From the NCBI GenBank assembly GCA_017889675.1, contig JAGGAA010000004.1, positions 1 to 40,185 on the forward strand: a stretch of 40,185 bases of DNA, read 5' to 3'. This document shows positions 9,620-19,597 of this stretch, one piece after another. The notes under the pieces are model-generated. The model was not told where the DNA came from, made no database searches, and saw only the letters and a program-made list of their open reading frames with translations. The position numbers were made by a program, and so were the translations under genes. Position 1 is the first letter of the stretch. Each line of letters opens with the position of its first letter. The DNA comes from Bacillota bacterium (GTDB lineage: Bacteria; Bacillota; Negativicutes; Sporomusales; Sporomusaceae).

Positions 9620-10378
9620 ATGTATGATGCCATAATCCTGGCTGGTGGAGAAAATAATGAGCATTTAAACCGCTATACAGCACAGTCTTACGAGGCCCTG
9701 ATTGATATTGACGGCAAACCAATGGTGGAGTTTGTGGCTAGGGCACTTGCAGCCAGCTGTCATATTTCCCGCATTTTTGTTGCTGGTCCGGCTGAAGAAC
9801 TGGGCAAATGCTCTTTCCCGGAAAAGACTGTCATCCTAAATGGCGGCCAGACAATTATGGAAACCATCAGCTTAGGCATGAAGGCATTAGGACATGAAAA
9901 CCTGACATTGGTGGTAACTGCTGATATTCCGTTACTGACCCCGGCGGCTATTGATGATTTTCTTAGCCAATGTGCCAACGTGAGTGCAGATGTATATTAT
10001 CCTGTTGTTGCTCAGCGTGATCATGAACGCCGTTTCCCAGGTAATAAGCGAACCTATGTCCGTTTAAAAGAAGGAACATTTACCGGGGGAAACATCTTTC
10101 TTGTTAATCCCCGGATTGTTCCGCAATGTGTACAAGTTGCCGAACGTATTATTGCCAATCGAAAAAACCCTATTAGGTTATGCTGCTTATTAGGTTGGAC
10201 TTTTGTGGTGCAGTTTATTGTAGGGACATTGAAGCTAACGCAGGTAGAAGCTCGGGTAAGTGATATTCTGGGGATTAAGGGTGCGGTGATTTGCTCCCCC
10301 TATGCGGAATTGGGCATTGATGTAGATAAGCCAAGTGATTTGGAGTTAGTAAGAAGCTGGTTTTCCCAAACCTGCTAA
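9620..10378 (+). CDS. nucleotidyltransferase family (NTP-transferase/MobA-like fold)
   Basis: 'YDAIILAGGENNE', 'LVVTADIPLLTPAAIDDFL'; ORF 9599..10378 with ATG at 9620. Confidence 0.8.
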   Translation: MYDAIILAGGENNEHLNRYTAQSYEALIDIDGKPMVEFVARALAASCHISRIFVAGPAEELGKCSFPEKTVILNGGQTIMETISLGMKALGHENLTLVVTADIPLLTPAAIDDFLSQCANVSADVYYPVVAQRDHERRFPGNKRTYVRLKEGTFTGGNIFLVNPRIVPQCVQVAERIIANRKNPIRLCCLLGWTFVVQFIVGTLKLTQVEARVSDILGIKGAVICSPYAELGIDVDKPSDLELVRSWFSQTC

Positions 10379-10380
10379 TT

Positions 10381-10408
10381 GAACGCGGAATAGTTCCCGC
10401 GTTTTTTT
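10381..10408 (+). terminator. rho-independent terminator
   Basis: GAACGCGGAAT/AGTTCCCGCGTTTTTTT. Confidence 0.85.
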
Positions 10409-10440
10409 AATTGCCATAATACAAAATTTTTATAAGTGGC

Positions 10441-10465
10441 AGGAATTGTGCGCTCTATAGAGAAT
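10441..10465 (+). promoter_or_regulatory. candidate sigma-H-like promoter upstream of purR
   Basis: AGGAATT-N12-GAGAAT resembles RNAGGAWWW-N11/12-RNNGAAT. Confidence 0.35.
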
Positions 10466-10529
10466 GTGAATAAAAAAATATATTTAGGAGATAATATTCG
10501 GTATTTCCCTGATCGTGGAGGAAGTAAAC

Positions 10530-11348
10530 ATGGATAAAGTACGGAAAATGGAGCGAATAGCTGCGTTGACCAAGATTATGACCGATCGGCCTCGGTACTT
10601 ATTTTCACTTAGTCAGTTTAGTGAACTGTTTGGGGCTGCCAAGTCAACCGTATGTGAGGATATTACAACTATAAAAGAAACCATGGGTCATTTCGGGTTA
10701 GGGACAATTGAGACGGTAGCCGGAGCGGCAGGTGGTGTCCGGTTTATTCCCAAAGTATCAGCCAGAGATACGGATAAGCTTTTACAGGAACTGGCCTGTC
10801 GGCTAGCTGAACCTGACCGTATTATTCCTGGTGGTTTTTTATATATGTCAGACCTGTTATTTACCCCCCATTTGATGGTTAAAGTGGGAGAAATATTTAT
10901 GGAGCGGCTGGCGCATTTGGAGCCCAATTACATTTTGACAGTGGAGACTAAGGGCATTCCCCTAGCCTTTATGACCGCGCGGGCATTTGATCTGCCGCTT
11001 ATTACCGTAAGACACGGCAGCAAGGTGACTGAGGGATCAGCTGTCAGTATAAATTATGTTTCCGGTTCTTCTAAACGTATTCAAACCATGTCACTCCCCA
11101 AGCGGGCGGTGCCTGGTGGTGCCAAGGTACTGATTATTGATGATTTTATGAAAGCCGGTGCTACGGCGAGTGGTATGGTTGCGCTAGCCCAAGAAGTGGG
11201 GGCTAAAGTTGCCGGTATCGGTGTGTTGGTAGCTACCGCCGAACCTGAACATAAATTAGTGGATGACTACTTATCACTGCTTATTTTACATGATGTTGAT
11301 GAACATACTAAGGTAACAGACATTAGACCGGTATTAACATCAGGCTAG
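10530..11348 (+). CDS. purR: pur operon repressor
   Basis: 'RKMERIAALTKIMTDRPRYLFSLSQFSELFGAAKSTVCEDI' plus PRTase 'VLIIDDFMKAGATASGM'. Confidence 0.95.
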   Translation: MDKVRKMERIAALTKIMTDRPRYLFSLSQFSELFGAAKSTVCEDITTIKETMGHFGLGTIETVAGAAGGVRFIPKVSARDTDKLLQELACRLAEPDRIIPGGFLYMSDLLFTPHLMVKVGEIFMERLAHLEPNYILTVETKGIPLAFMTARAFDLPLITVRHGSKVTEGSAVSINYVSGSSKRIQTMSLPKRAVPGGAKVLIIDDFMKAGATASGMVALAQEVGAKVAGIGVLVATAEPEHKLVDDYLSLLILHDVDEHTKVTDIRPVLTSG

Positions 11349-11491
11349 TAGGGAGGCGCTCTTCTTCTTTTGTAGTACATCCCACTTTATTTTTAGTTGC
11401 TGGAGGAATTTGCATTTTAGTGTCGAATGGAGAATAGTTCACTCAAGACCGAGCCTGAATTGCTTGATAAGCAGTCAGGAATGGAGGTATA

Positions 11492-12862
11492 TTGATGTCA
11501 AATTTGATGGCTATCATCCTGGCAGCCGGCAAAGGCACTCGGATGAAATCAGCCTTACCTAAGGTTCTCCACCAGGTAGGCGGCAAACCGATGGTTCAGC
11601 AGGTGCTTGATGCAGCCAGGTTCGCGGGGGCTGGCAAGAAAGTTGTCGTCATAGGCTTTGGCGCGCAAAGTGTAGCTGATGCGTTAGCTGGTCAGGCCGA
11701 ATTTGTTGTTCAGACTGAGCAGCTAGGGACAGGGCATGCAGTGCTGCAGGCCCGGAGAGAACTAAGTGATTTTGCTGGCACGGTTATGGTATTATGTGGC
11801 GATACGCCGCTTTTGACCGGAGACTTGTTGGCCAAGCTGTATGCTGAGCATGGTAAGGTGCACGCTGCCGCTACGGTACTTACAGCAGTCATGCTTGATC
11901 CGGCAGGGTATGGGCGGGTCATTCGTAATTCAGCCGGACAGGTGGAAAAAATTGTGGAACAAAAAGATGCCAGTCCGGCAGAGCTCGCGGTAGGTGAGAT
12001 TAATACCGGCATTTATTGTTTTGCGGCCAGGGAATTGTTGGCGGCACTGGATGGGTTGACCTGTAATAATGCCCAAGGCGAGTATTACCTGACTGATGTT
12101 ATCGCAATTTTAAACAAACAAGGCAAAAAAGTATGGGCAGTACAAGCAGAGGATTACCGCGAAACGCTAGGGATAAATTCCCGTCTGCAACTGGCAGAGG
12201 CTGAAAGTATTATTCGGCGGCGCAAACTCGATGACCTAATGGAAAACGGTGTTACGATTATGGATACCAGCAGCACTTTTATTGATACCCAGGTTGAGAT
12301 CGGACCGGATACCATTATTTATCCGTTTACCTGGATTGAGGGTCAGAGTAAAATTGGTGCCAATTGCTTAATTGGTCCCAATACCCGTTTGAGTAATACC
12401 ACAGTAGGGGATGAGACTACCATTCATTTTAGTTATACTCATGACTGTACGGTGGGTAATCATGTGATTGTTGGTCCTTATGTACACCTGAGGCCCGATA
12501 CCTGGCTTAAAGATGGAGTGAAGGTTGGCAATTTTGTTGAAGTAAAGAACAGCGTTGTCGGTGAAAAAAGTAAGTTACCGCATCTTAGCTATATTGGTGA
12601 TACCGATATGGGTTCTGGCGTCAACATTGGGTCAGGCACGATTACCGTGAACTATGACGGTAAACATAAACATCGTACAACAATTGAAGATGATGCATTT
12701 ATTGGCTGCAATACCAATTTGGTAGCGCCAGTGACAGTTGGCAGTGGCGCTTATGTGGCTGCCGGTTCGACCATTACCAAAAACGTTCCCCCCGGTTCTC
12801 TGGGAGTAGCGCGCGCGCGTCAAAATAATATTGAGGGCTGGGCGGAAAAACAGCGGAGGTAA
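11492..12862 (+). CDS. glmU: bifunctional UDP-N-acetylglucosamine pyrophosphorylase/glucosamine-1-phosphate N-acetyltransferase
   Basis: 'LAAGKGTRMKSALPKVLHQVGGKPM' and left-handed beta-helix C-terminus. Confidence 0.97.
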   Translation: MMSNLMAIILAAGKGTRMKSALPKVLHQVGGKPMVQQVLDAARFAGAGKKVVVIGFGAQSVADALAGQAEFVVQTEQLGTGHAVLQARRELSDFAGTVMVLCGDTPLLTGDLLAKLYAEHGKVHAAATVLTAVMLDPAGYGRVIRNSAGQVEKIVEQKDASPAELAVGEINTGIYCFAARELLAALDGLTCNNAQGEYYLTDVIAILNKQGKKVWAVQAEDYRETLGINSRLQLAEAESIIRRRKLDDLMENGVTIMDTSSTFIDTQVEIGPDTIIYPFTWIEGQSKIGANCLIGPNTRLSNTTVGDETTIHFSYTHDCTVGNHVIVGPYVHLRPDTWLKDGVKVGNFVEVKNSVVGEKSKLPHLSYIGDTDMGSGVNIGSGTITVNYDGKHKHRTTIEDDAFIGCNTNLVAPVTVGSGAYVAAGSTITKNVPPGSLGVARARQNNIEGWAEKQRR

Positions 12863-12867
12863 GATAA

Positions 12868-13815
12868 ATGGAAGATACAAAGAGATTGCGAATATTTAGT
12901 GGCAACGCTAACCCGGTATTGGCCAAGGAGATTGCCGCCTATCTTGGACTGACAGTGGGCGATGCCTTTGTTGGTAAATTTAACAATGGTGAAATTCAGG
13001 TAATGATCGACGAAAGTGTGCGCGGCACAGATGTGTTTATTGTTCAGCCGACAAGCCAGCCGGTCAATGACAATATGATGGAACTATTAATCATGATTGA
13101 TGCAGTAAAACGGGCTTCGGCCAAAAATATCACTGCTGTTATTCCCTACTATGCTTATGCCCGCCAGGACAGGAAAACGCGTGGTCGTGAGCCAATATCG
13201 GCCAAGCTAATGGCGAATCTCCTGACAGTAGCTGGCGCTACCCGGGTTGTTACTATGGATTTACATGCCGGGCAGATCCAAGGTTTCTTTGATATTCCGG
13301 TGGATAATTTGCCAGGCGTTCCTACGCTGGCTGAATATATTATGTCTTTACATTTGCAAGACCTTGTTATAGTATCGCCTGACCTTGGCGGCGTATCAAG
13401 AGCACGGTTGTTTGCCGATCGGATGCATGCGCCGATTGCTATTATTGAAAAGCGTCGTCCAGCTCCTGGTGTAGCTGAAGTTATGAATTTAATCGGTAAT
13501 GTAGAGGGCAAAACCGCGGTTATCGTCGATGATATTGTCGATACAGCCGGTTCCTTGACCGAGGGAGCAAACGCTTTGGCCAGAATGGGTGCTAAAGCCG
13601 TATATGCTTGTTGTACCCATGCCGTATTAAGCGATCCCGCAGTAGAACGCATTGAAAAATCCAATATTACTGAACTTATTGTTACTAATACCATTCCGAT
13701 GTCAGAGGCAACTCGCTCTCCTAAGATTAAGGTGTTGTCGGTAGCTCCGCTTCTTGGTGAAGCCATCATTCGGATTTTTGGCGAATTATCGGTTAGCAAG
13801 CTGTTTGATGATTAA
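12868..13815 (+). CDS. prs: ribose-phosphate pyrophosphokinase
   Basis: '[21 protein letters not shown]', '[21 protein letters not shown]', '[13 protein letters not shown]'. Confidence 0.97.
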   Translation: MEDTKRLRIFSGNANPVLAKEIAAYLGLTVGDAFVGKFNNGEIQVMIDESVRGTDVFIVQPTSQPVNDNMMELLIMIDAVKRASAKNITAVIPYYAYARQDRKTRGREPISAKLMANLLTVAGATRVVTMDLHAGQIQGFFDIPVDNLPGVPTLAEYIMSLHLQDLVIVSPDLGGVSRARLFADRMHAPIAIIEKRRPAPGVAEVMNLIGNVEGKTAVIVDDIVDTAGSLTEGANALARMGAKAVYACCTHAVLSDPAVERIEKSNITELIVTNTIPMSEATRSPKIKVLSVAPLLGEAIIRIFGELSVSKLFDD

Positions 13816-13875
13816 GTTATCACTTCGGTCATTGTGAGCGTAGGTGGCAATCTCACTGGCTATAATGGGAGGTAC

Positions 13876-13908
13876 GCAAATAGGGCGCGAATATCGCGCC
13901 CTATTTGC
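13876..13908. repeat. 33-nt perfect inverted repeat (15-bp arms, 3-nt spacer)
   Basis: GCAAATAGGGCGCGA-ATA-TCGCGCCCTATTTGC. Confidence 0.9.
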
Positions 13909-13922
13909 AAATAAACTTCTAT

Positions 13923-14576
13923 ATGAATAAATATGTAATTATGCGGGCCCGGCTGACAGATGTGCCGGATATTGCCCGACTGTTTACCGAAAGTTTTATG
14001 GACAGTGTACTGCATCATTGCGGCGGCCGTTTGCCTAAACCGCAGGCCATGCAGGATGTGTTTACACTGGTTTATCAGGCAGAGCCGTCAGCAGCCTTAC
14101 TTGCTAAAAACCAAGCCGGAGAAGTGCTGGGATATTGTTTTGCCCCGGTGATCGTAAGCCGACTTTGGTGGCAGGCTCTTATCGACGGGCACCTAATGAA
14201 GTGGGCCTGGCGCTGGCTTACAGGCCAATATGGCTTTGGTCTAAACCCTGTCAAAATCATTGTGCTTAACAAACTGGCTTTTCTTCGTTCTGCCGCTACT
14301 CCTGGTAAGGCAGCCAGCGCTCGCATTTTATCCATTGCTGTCGCGCCAAGCGCCCGCGGCCAGGGTATTGCCAGCGCACTGATGGCTGAAGCCGACAAGT
14401 ACTTTAAGGATAATAAAGTGCAAAGAGTACGCTTGGAAGTACGGCCAGATAATCATCCGGCTATCCGGGTTTATGAAAAATTAGGTTACTATCCGGGGGG
14501 GACTACCTATGATTCTCAGGGACCCTGGCTTATCATGTTTAAAGAAATCTCCGGAAACGGGGTTACTATACCATGA
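13923..14576 (+). CDS. GNAT family N-acetyltransferase
   Basis: ORF 13905..14576; 'ILSIAVAPSARGQGIASALMAEADKYFKDNKVQRVRLEVRPDNHPAIRVYEKLGY'. Confidence 0.9.
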   Translation: MNKYVIMRARLTDVPDIARLFTESFMDSVLHHCGGRLPKPQAMQDVFTLVYQAEPSAALLAKNQAGEVLGYCFAPVIVSRLWWQALIDGHLMKWAWRWLTGQYGFGLNPVKIIVLNKLAFLRSAATPGKAASARILSIAVAPSARGQGIASALMAEADKYFKDNKVQRVRLEVRPDNHPAIRVYEKLGYYPGGTTYDSQGPWLIMFKEISGNGVTIP

Positions 14577-15391
14577 TTGATACCAATGTCCGCCTTATTA
14601 GCATGCTGGGATTGCTCACGATAGTAGTGATTATCAGCTTGTTTTTTGACTATCTGCGGATACTTAGACGACCAGTACGGCTGGGGCTTAGTGTAGCTAT
14701 TCTTGGCATTATTGCCGGCTTTATTTTAACCTTGAATGCTGTATTGCCAGCTAATCATTTTTATGGTCCGGTATTTTCGGAAAGCCGGACAAGTCAGAAG
14801 CTGGTGGCGCTGACCTTTGATGATGGGCCCTATCCGCCCTATACTGGTAAAATTTTGGATGTGCTAAAAGAACGGCAAGTACCAGCTACTTTTTTTGTAA
14901 TTGGTCAAAATGCCGCCAAATATCCAGAATTAATCAGACGGATTGCCGCCGAAGGCCATCAACTGGGCAACCACACCTATAATCATGTGGATTTGCTAAA
15001 ACTTGACCGCCAAGCAATTATAACAGAGATAACACAGACGAATGAGGCAATTGCCAGCGCTGTTGGCTATATGCCTCATGTCATGCGGCCGCCGCATGGT
15101 TTTCGTGATGCTGTTGTGATGGATACTATGGCCGAGTATCAGCTAAAGGTGGTTGAATGGTCAGTGTCCAGCCGCGACTGGGTAAATCCTGGAGCCGAAG
15201 TTATTGCCGATCGAACGCTAGGTAAGGTCCGAAATGGCTCAATCATTCTGCTCCATGATGGTGATGGTATTGCTGCCGCTTTGCCGCGTGAGCAGACGGT
15301 GGCGGCTACCTGCATAATCATTGACAACTTAGTAGCGCAGGGCTACAAATTTGTCACTGTTGATGAAATTCTCAAAGTGTCGGAGGAGTAA
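14573..15391 (+). CDS. polysaccharide deacetylase family protein (NodB domain, N-terminal TM)
   Basis: 'VALTFDDGPYPPYTGKIL', 'GHQLGNHTYNHVDL', 'MRPPHG', 'IILLHDG'. Confidence 0.93.
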   Translation: MIDTNVRLISMLGLLTIVVIISLFFDYLRILRRPVRLGLSVAILGIIAGFILTLNAVLPANHFYGPVFSESRTSQKLVALTFDDGPYPPYTGKILDVLKERQVPATFFVIGQNAAKYPELIRRIAAEGHQLGNHTYNHVDLLKLDRQAIITEITQTNEAIASAVGYMPHVMRPPHGFRDAVVMDTMAEYQLKVVEWSVSSRDWVNPGAEVIADRTLGKVRNGSIILLHDGDGIAAALPREQTVAATCIIIDNLVAQGYKFVTVDEILKVSEE

Positions 15392-15952
15392 ATGAAAATT
15401 GTAGTTGGTCTGGGTAACCCCGGACAAGAATATAGCGCCACCCGCCACAATATTGGTTTTATGGCGGTAGATAAGCTGGCTGAGCGATGGGCGGTACCGT
15501 CCTGGCGTGAGCGCCATAATGCCGCAGTGGCTGAATACCGGGGTGAGGAAACCATATTATTGGTAAAACCTCAAACCTTTATGAATTTAAGTGGTCGGGC
15601 GGTAGTGCCGCTGGCGGCATTTTATAAGGTATCCTATGAGGATATTATTGTTATTTATGATGACCTGGATTTGCCGACAGGGAAACTGCGGCTTAGACTC
15701 AAAGGCGGTTCCGGCGGGCACCGTGGTATTGAATCCTTGCTCTATGAATCAGGCAAAGATGATTTTTCCCGAATTCGCATTGGGATTGGCCGGCCGCCTG
15801 TGGGCTGGGAAACAGCCAACTATGTGCTTGGACGGTTTACGTTGGAGGAAGCCCCTGGTATTAGCGAGGCCATCAGCCAGGCGGCTGACGCGGTGGAGTG
15901 TATTATCAAAGAGGGTTTCAATAAGGCGATGAATAAATTTAACAAAGGGTAA
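15392..15952 (+). CDS. pth: peptidyl-tRNA hydrolase
   Basis: 'MKIVVGLGNPGQEYSATRHNIGFMAVDKLA', 'KPQTFMNLSG'. Confidence 0.97.
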   Translation: MKIVVGLGNPGQEYSATRHNIGFMAVDKLAERWAVPSWRERHNAAVAEYRGEETILLVKPQTFMNLSGRAVVPLAAFYKVSYEDIIVIYDDLDLPTGKLRLRLKGGSGGHRGIESLLYESGKDDFSRIRIGIGRPPVGWETANYVLGRFTLEEAPGISEAISQAADAVECIIKEGFNKAMNKFNKG

Positions 15953-15958
15953 AAAATA

Positions 15959-17182
15959 ATGATTACAACACTCTATGCAGATAAAAATGGTGAGATATTT
16001 GATGCTCCCGGCTGCCATGCTGTTGGTTGCCAAGGACAAGACTATCGCGCCTTACAACCGGACGACATGATTCCCTTGCCAGAAGGCGCGGAACTAATGT
16101 TTCTGCCAGGACGTAACGCACTACAGATGAAAGGCGGTACGCCCCAAATGCTCAAAGGCCGCTTAGCTGTGGCGGCGATGTTGCCTGTGGGCTATACCCG
16201 TACTTTATTGCCAGCCTACGAACGTCAGGCCAAAGCACCGCAGTTACCGCTGTATGGCTATACTGCGGCTGCTTTGTTCAATGATGAAATCTATGTGGCT
16301 GCAGTTAAAACAGCAGATAACGCCAAATGGCATCCCTATCGTTATAACACGCCAGACTTAAAGAAGCGAGTTGCCCAGGTAAAACGTGATTTGCCAGACA
16401 ACCGTCTGGTAGAGCACTTAGCGAACTGCTCACTTACCTGGCATTGTTGTACTGCGCAAAACCTGTTTTACCGACGCTGGGAAGCCGGTATCCCAGTTAG
16501 CCCGGCCTGCAATGCCAATTGTCTAGGTTGTATTTCCTTGCAACCCGCCGAATGCTGTCCTGCTCCGCAGAGTCGCATTACCTTTGCGCCTACACCAGAA
16601 GAAATTGCAGCTATTGGTACATACCACCTAACCCATGCGCCAGAACCCATCATTAGTTTTGGGCAGGGCTGTGAAGGTGAGCCTTCGATGGCCGCTGAGT
16701 CCATTGCCGCAGGCATCAAGCTGGTGCGTAATAAAACGTCTAGAGGCCAAATCAACATCAACACTAACGCCGGGTTTACGCAGGGCATCCAAACCATTGT
16801 GGATGCCGGGCTAGATAGCATGCGGGTAAGTATTATTAGTGCTTTGCCAGACACCTACCAAGCGTATTACCAAGCCAAGTACAGCCTTAATGACGTTAAG
16901 CATTCCATTGCTTATGCCAAACAGAATGGTGTGTATGTATCACTAAACATGCTGCTATTCCCTGGACTCAATGACAGAGACGAGGAACAGGCAGCTTGGC
17001 TCGAATTCTTAAGCGAAACCGGCGTAGATATGATTCAGCTTAGAAACCTTAACTTTGATCCGGACGTTTTTTTGACAGCTATGCCCGCCGGTGGCCAGGC
17101 TGGTGGCGTAAAGAATTTTCTCAAAACCATTACTGGCAAGTTCCCGGCCATTAAACTGGGTAGTTTTACCGAGAAGGTATAG
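15959..17182 (+). CDS. radical SAM protein of unknown function
   Basis: 'SPACNANCLGCISLQ' (CxxxCxxC), 'ISFGQGCEGEPSM', 'INTNAGF'. Confidence 0.85.
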   Translation: MITTLYADKNGEIFDAPGCHAVGCQGQDYRALQPDDMIPLPEGAELMFLPGRNALQMKGGTPQMLKGRLAVAAMLPVGYTRTLLPAYERQAKAPQLPLYGYTAAALFNDEIYVAAVKTADNAKWHPYRYNTPDLKKRVAQVKRDLPDNRLVEHLANCSLTWHCCTAQNLFYRRWEAGIPVSPACNANCLGCISLQPAECCPAPQSRITFAPTPEEIAAIGTYHLTHAPEPIISFGQGCEGEPSMAAESIAAGIKLVRNKTSRGQININTNAGFTQGIQTIVDAGLDSMRVSIISALPDTYQAYYQAKYSLNDVKHSIAYAKQNGVYVSLNMLLFPGLNDRDEEQAAWLEFLSETGVDMIQLRNLNFDPDVFLTAMPAGGQAGGVKNFLKTITGKFPAIKLGSFTEKV

Positions 17183-17216
17183 CCAAAGACTAGAGGGCTG
17201 ATAGCAATTTATCAGG

Positions 17217-17259
17217 ACAGTATCAATCCATGCTCAATGCAGGAGTGATACTGTTTTTC
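17217..17259 (+). terminator. rho-independent terminator
   Basis: ACAGTATCA...TGATACTGT followed by TTTTTCT. Confidence 0.75.
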
Positions 17260-17463
17260 TATAAAGGGAATGACGGGATTGACAGCAATATGCGTCTTTA
17301 ATTTTTGGCAAATCAGATTCAGTCTGAATGCAACCCTTTGATGCGATATAGTGTGCAATATTCTTATGGCGGAGGTTAATTAATTCCGAAGGGAATTGAG
17401 TGATAATTAACAAATGTATAAATATAGCAAATAAACTGGCTAATTCCAATTATATCAAAGGAT

Positions 17464-18219
17464 GTGAATTATATGATAATTGACGTGCATGCACATTTAG
17501 GGTGTGACGTTGTGTTTGATGAAGAGCAGTCTGAGGAGCAATTGATTACTAGTTATTATGAGCATAACATTCATGGAGCTATAGTTCAGCCATATATTTG
17601 CCGACCCTATCTTGAAGATACCAGGCAGATTCATAACCGTATTTATGAACTAACGAAAAACAAAGATAAACGTTTTTGGGGTATGGCTTCGATAAATCCA
17701 CATTTTAAAGCAGCGGACTATGATAAAGAAGCGGTTAGGTGCATCAAAGAACTAGGATTCGTGGGTTTAAAAATAACACCGATTGCGCATGCTGTTCACC
17801 CATCTTCCAAAGATGCGTTGCATACTTTTGAGATTGCAAGAGAGCTTAATGTTCCCTTAATGATTCACACCGGAGCGGGTGTACCATTTTCTGATCCGAT
17901 AAGTGTGATCAATGCTATCGAAAGCTTTAAGGACGTAATTGTTGTACTTGCTCATGCCGGTTCGGAAATGCACAATCAGCAGGCCACTTTTATCGCAAAA
18001 AAATATGATAATGTTTATCTTGAACCTAGTTGGGTTGGCGTAATCGGGCTTGAAAAAATGGTTCAGCAGGTTGGGTGCGGCAAAATCATGTTTTCTTCCG
18101 ACTCAATAAACAATATTCCAGTTGAATTAGCAAAATATCGGTCTGTTATTAAAAACCAGAATGATTTGGATAAAGTATTTGCTTTAAATGCAATGAAAAT
18201 TTACAAACTTACTATTTAA
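17464..18219 (+). CDS. amidohydrolase family protein (TIM-barrel metal-dependent hydrolase)
   Basis: 'IIDVHAHLG', 'VPLMIHTGAG', 'VVLAHAGSE', 'IMFSSDSI' metal-binding motif series. Confidence 0.82.
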   Translation: MNYMIIDVHAHLGCDVVFDEEQSEEQLITSYYEHNIHGAIVQPYICRPYLEDTRQIHNRIYELTKNKDKRFWGMASINPHFKAADYDKEAVRCIKELGFVGLKITPIAHAVHPSSKDALHTFEIARELNVPLMIHTGAGVPFSDPISVINAIESFKDVIVVLAHAGSEMHNQQATFIAKKYDNVYLEPSWVGVIGLEKMVQQVGCGKIMFSSDSINNIPVELAKYRSVIKNQNDLDKVFALNAMKIYKLTI

Positions 18220-18366
18220 ACTGCTTTTCTTTCATCTAAATTATCTGAATTATATTATATAGCTTTTAATGCTATAAAACCTACGCTAATGCAGGGGGAT
18301 GTGATATTGGCTAGCTATGCGATATTTGCCATATTGAATAGGTTATAAAAAAGGGGGAGAGTTATT

Positions 18367-19419
18367 ATGAAAAAAAATGTAAGTCGTTTTTTGTTAGTAG
18401 TTTTGGCTGTAGTTGTTATGCTAACTATCGCTGCTTGCGGTAATTCCCAGCAAGCAACTAAAACAGAACCAAATGCGGGTGGAAAGAAACCTGTTATTGC
18501 ATTGTCAAATTCATTTTATGGTAATACATGGAGACATCAAATGGTTGATGCTTTTGAAGCAGCCGCAAAACTGGCTAAAGCGGAAGGTTTGATCGCCGAT
18601 TATATAATTTTAAACGGTGATGGTACACAACAGACGCAGATGACTCAGATGAATGATCTTATCCTAAAACATGTTGATATTATCGCTATAGATTCTTTTT
18701 CACCTACTGCAATGAATGGTGCAATTGAAAAGGCTGAGAAAGCGGGCATTAAGGTACTTTCTTTTGACTCTATTGCCACCGAAAAGGATAATTATAAGTT
18801 GAACTTTGATTTCCCGAAATTTGGGAAAGATATGGCGAATTATGCAGTTCAACAGTTTAACGGCAAGGCGAATGTCTTGATTGTCCGTGGTGTTGCTGGT
18901 TCAGCTCCCGACAATGATATGTATGAGGGAACCATGGAAGTTTTGAAAAATCACCCAGACATGAAGGTGGTTGGAACAGTTTACGGACAGTGTACAACCT
19001 CTGTAACAAATTCCCAAATTAGCAGCATACTACCAAGTTTACCTAATGTTGACGTTGTTATTTTGCAAAGTGGCGGTGATGATTACGGTGCCGTTCAAGC
19101 TTTCCAAACTGCAGGAAAACCAGTTCCCAAGATATTGGCTAATGGATCTGCCGAGTTTGTGAAGTGGTGGAGTGAAGAAAATAAGAAAAACGGATATACA
19201 ACCTGGGGCGAATGTTCTACTCCGGGAATTGGAAGTGCCGCTGTGTGGCTGTCAATTGCCTTGGCTAATGGTGAAAATGTTCCCAAAGATATGATTATGC
19301 CTTTTGCGGAAATTTCCCAAAAAGATCTTGAAAAATATCAAAGCATGCAGCCTGGTACAATTGTAAGTCCGGAATACACAAAAGACTGGGTTTACCAGAA
19401 TCTTTTAAATAAGAAATAA
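18367..19419 (+). CDS. ABC transporter sugar-type substrate-binding lipoprotein
   Basis: Lipoprotein signal 'VVMLTIAACGNS'; periplasmic-binding protein pattern 'IALSNSFYGNTWRHQMVDAFEAAA', 'VDIIAIDSFSPTAMNGAIEKAEKAGIKV'. Confidence 0.9.
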   Translation: MKKNVSRFLLVVLAVVVMLTIAACGNSQQATKTEPNAGGKKPVIALSNSFYGNTWRHQMVDAFEAAAKLAKAEGLIADYIILNGDGTQQTQMTQMNDLILKHVDIIAIDSFSPTAMNGAIEKAEKAGIKVLSFDSIATEKDNYKLNFDFPKFGKDMANYAVQQFNGKANVLIVRGVAGSAPDNDMYEGTMEVLKNHPDMKVVGTVYGQCTTSVTNSQISSILPSLPNVDVVILQSGGDDYGAVQAFQTAGKPVPKILANGSAEFVKWWSEENKKNGYTTWGECSTPGIGSAAVWLSIALANGENVPKDMIMPFAEISQKDLEKYQSMQPGTIVSPEYTKDWVYQNLLNKK

Positions 19420-19467
19420 GGTTCAATAGCTGGATAAAGGAATTCTTATAATGTGGGTGTACGTAGT

Positions 19468-19500
19468 GAACCTTGAGCAACAACTCAAGGTTCTTTTTTT
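19468..19500 (+). terminator. rho-independent terminator (possibly attenuating readthrough to the ABC permease genes)
   Basis: GAACCTTGAG-CAACAA-CTCAAGGTTC-TTTTTTT. Confidence 0.88.
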
Positions 19501-19597
19501 CCTAACTGCGTAGCCACGAAACGATGTATTTTCTTAAGCTAAGAATACGTGAAAATTTATGTGCAATCTTTAACAAAAATAGATAAGGAGGTTCTTC

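Noticed and set aside
9620-10378. MobA/MocA-like nucleotidyltransferase as the maturation factor for the Mo hydroxylase
   Set aside because: It is about 22 kb away in a housekeeping cluster, lacks the usual LAGGxSxRMG pattern and has no visible link to the Mo genes.
13155-13799. 214-aa minus-strand ORF antisense to prs
   Set aside because: Sense strand encodes unmistakable Prs; antisense product has no recognisable motif.
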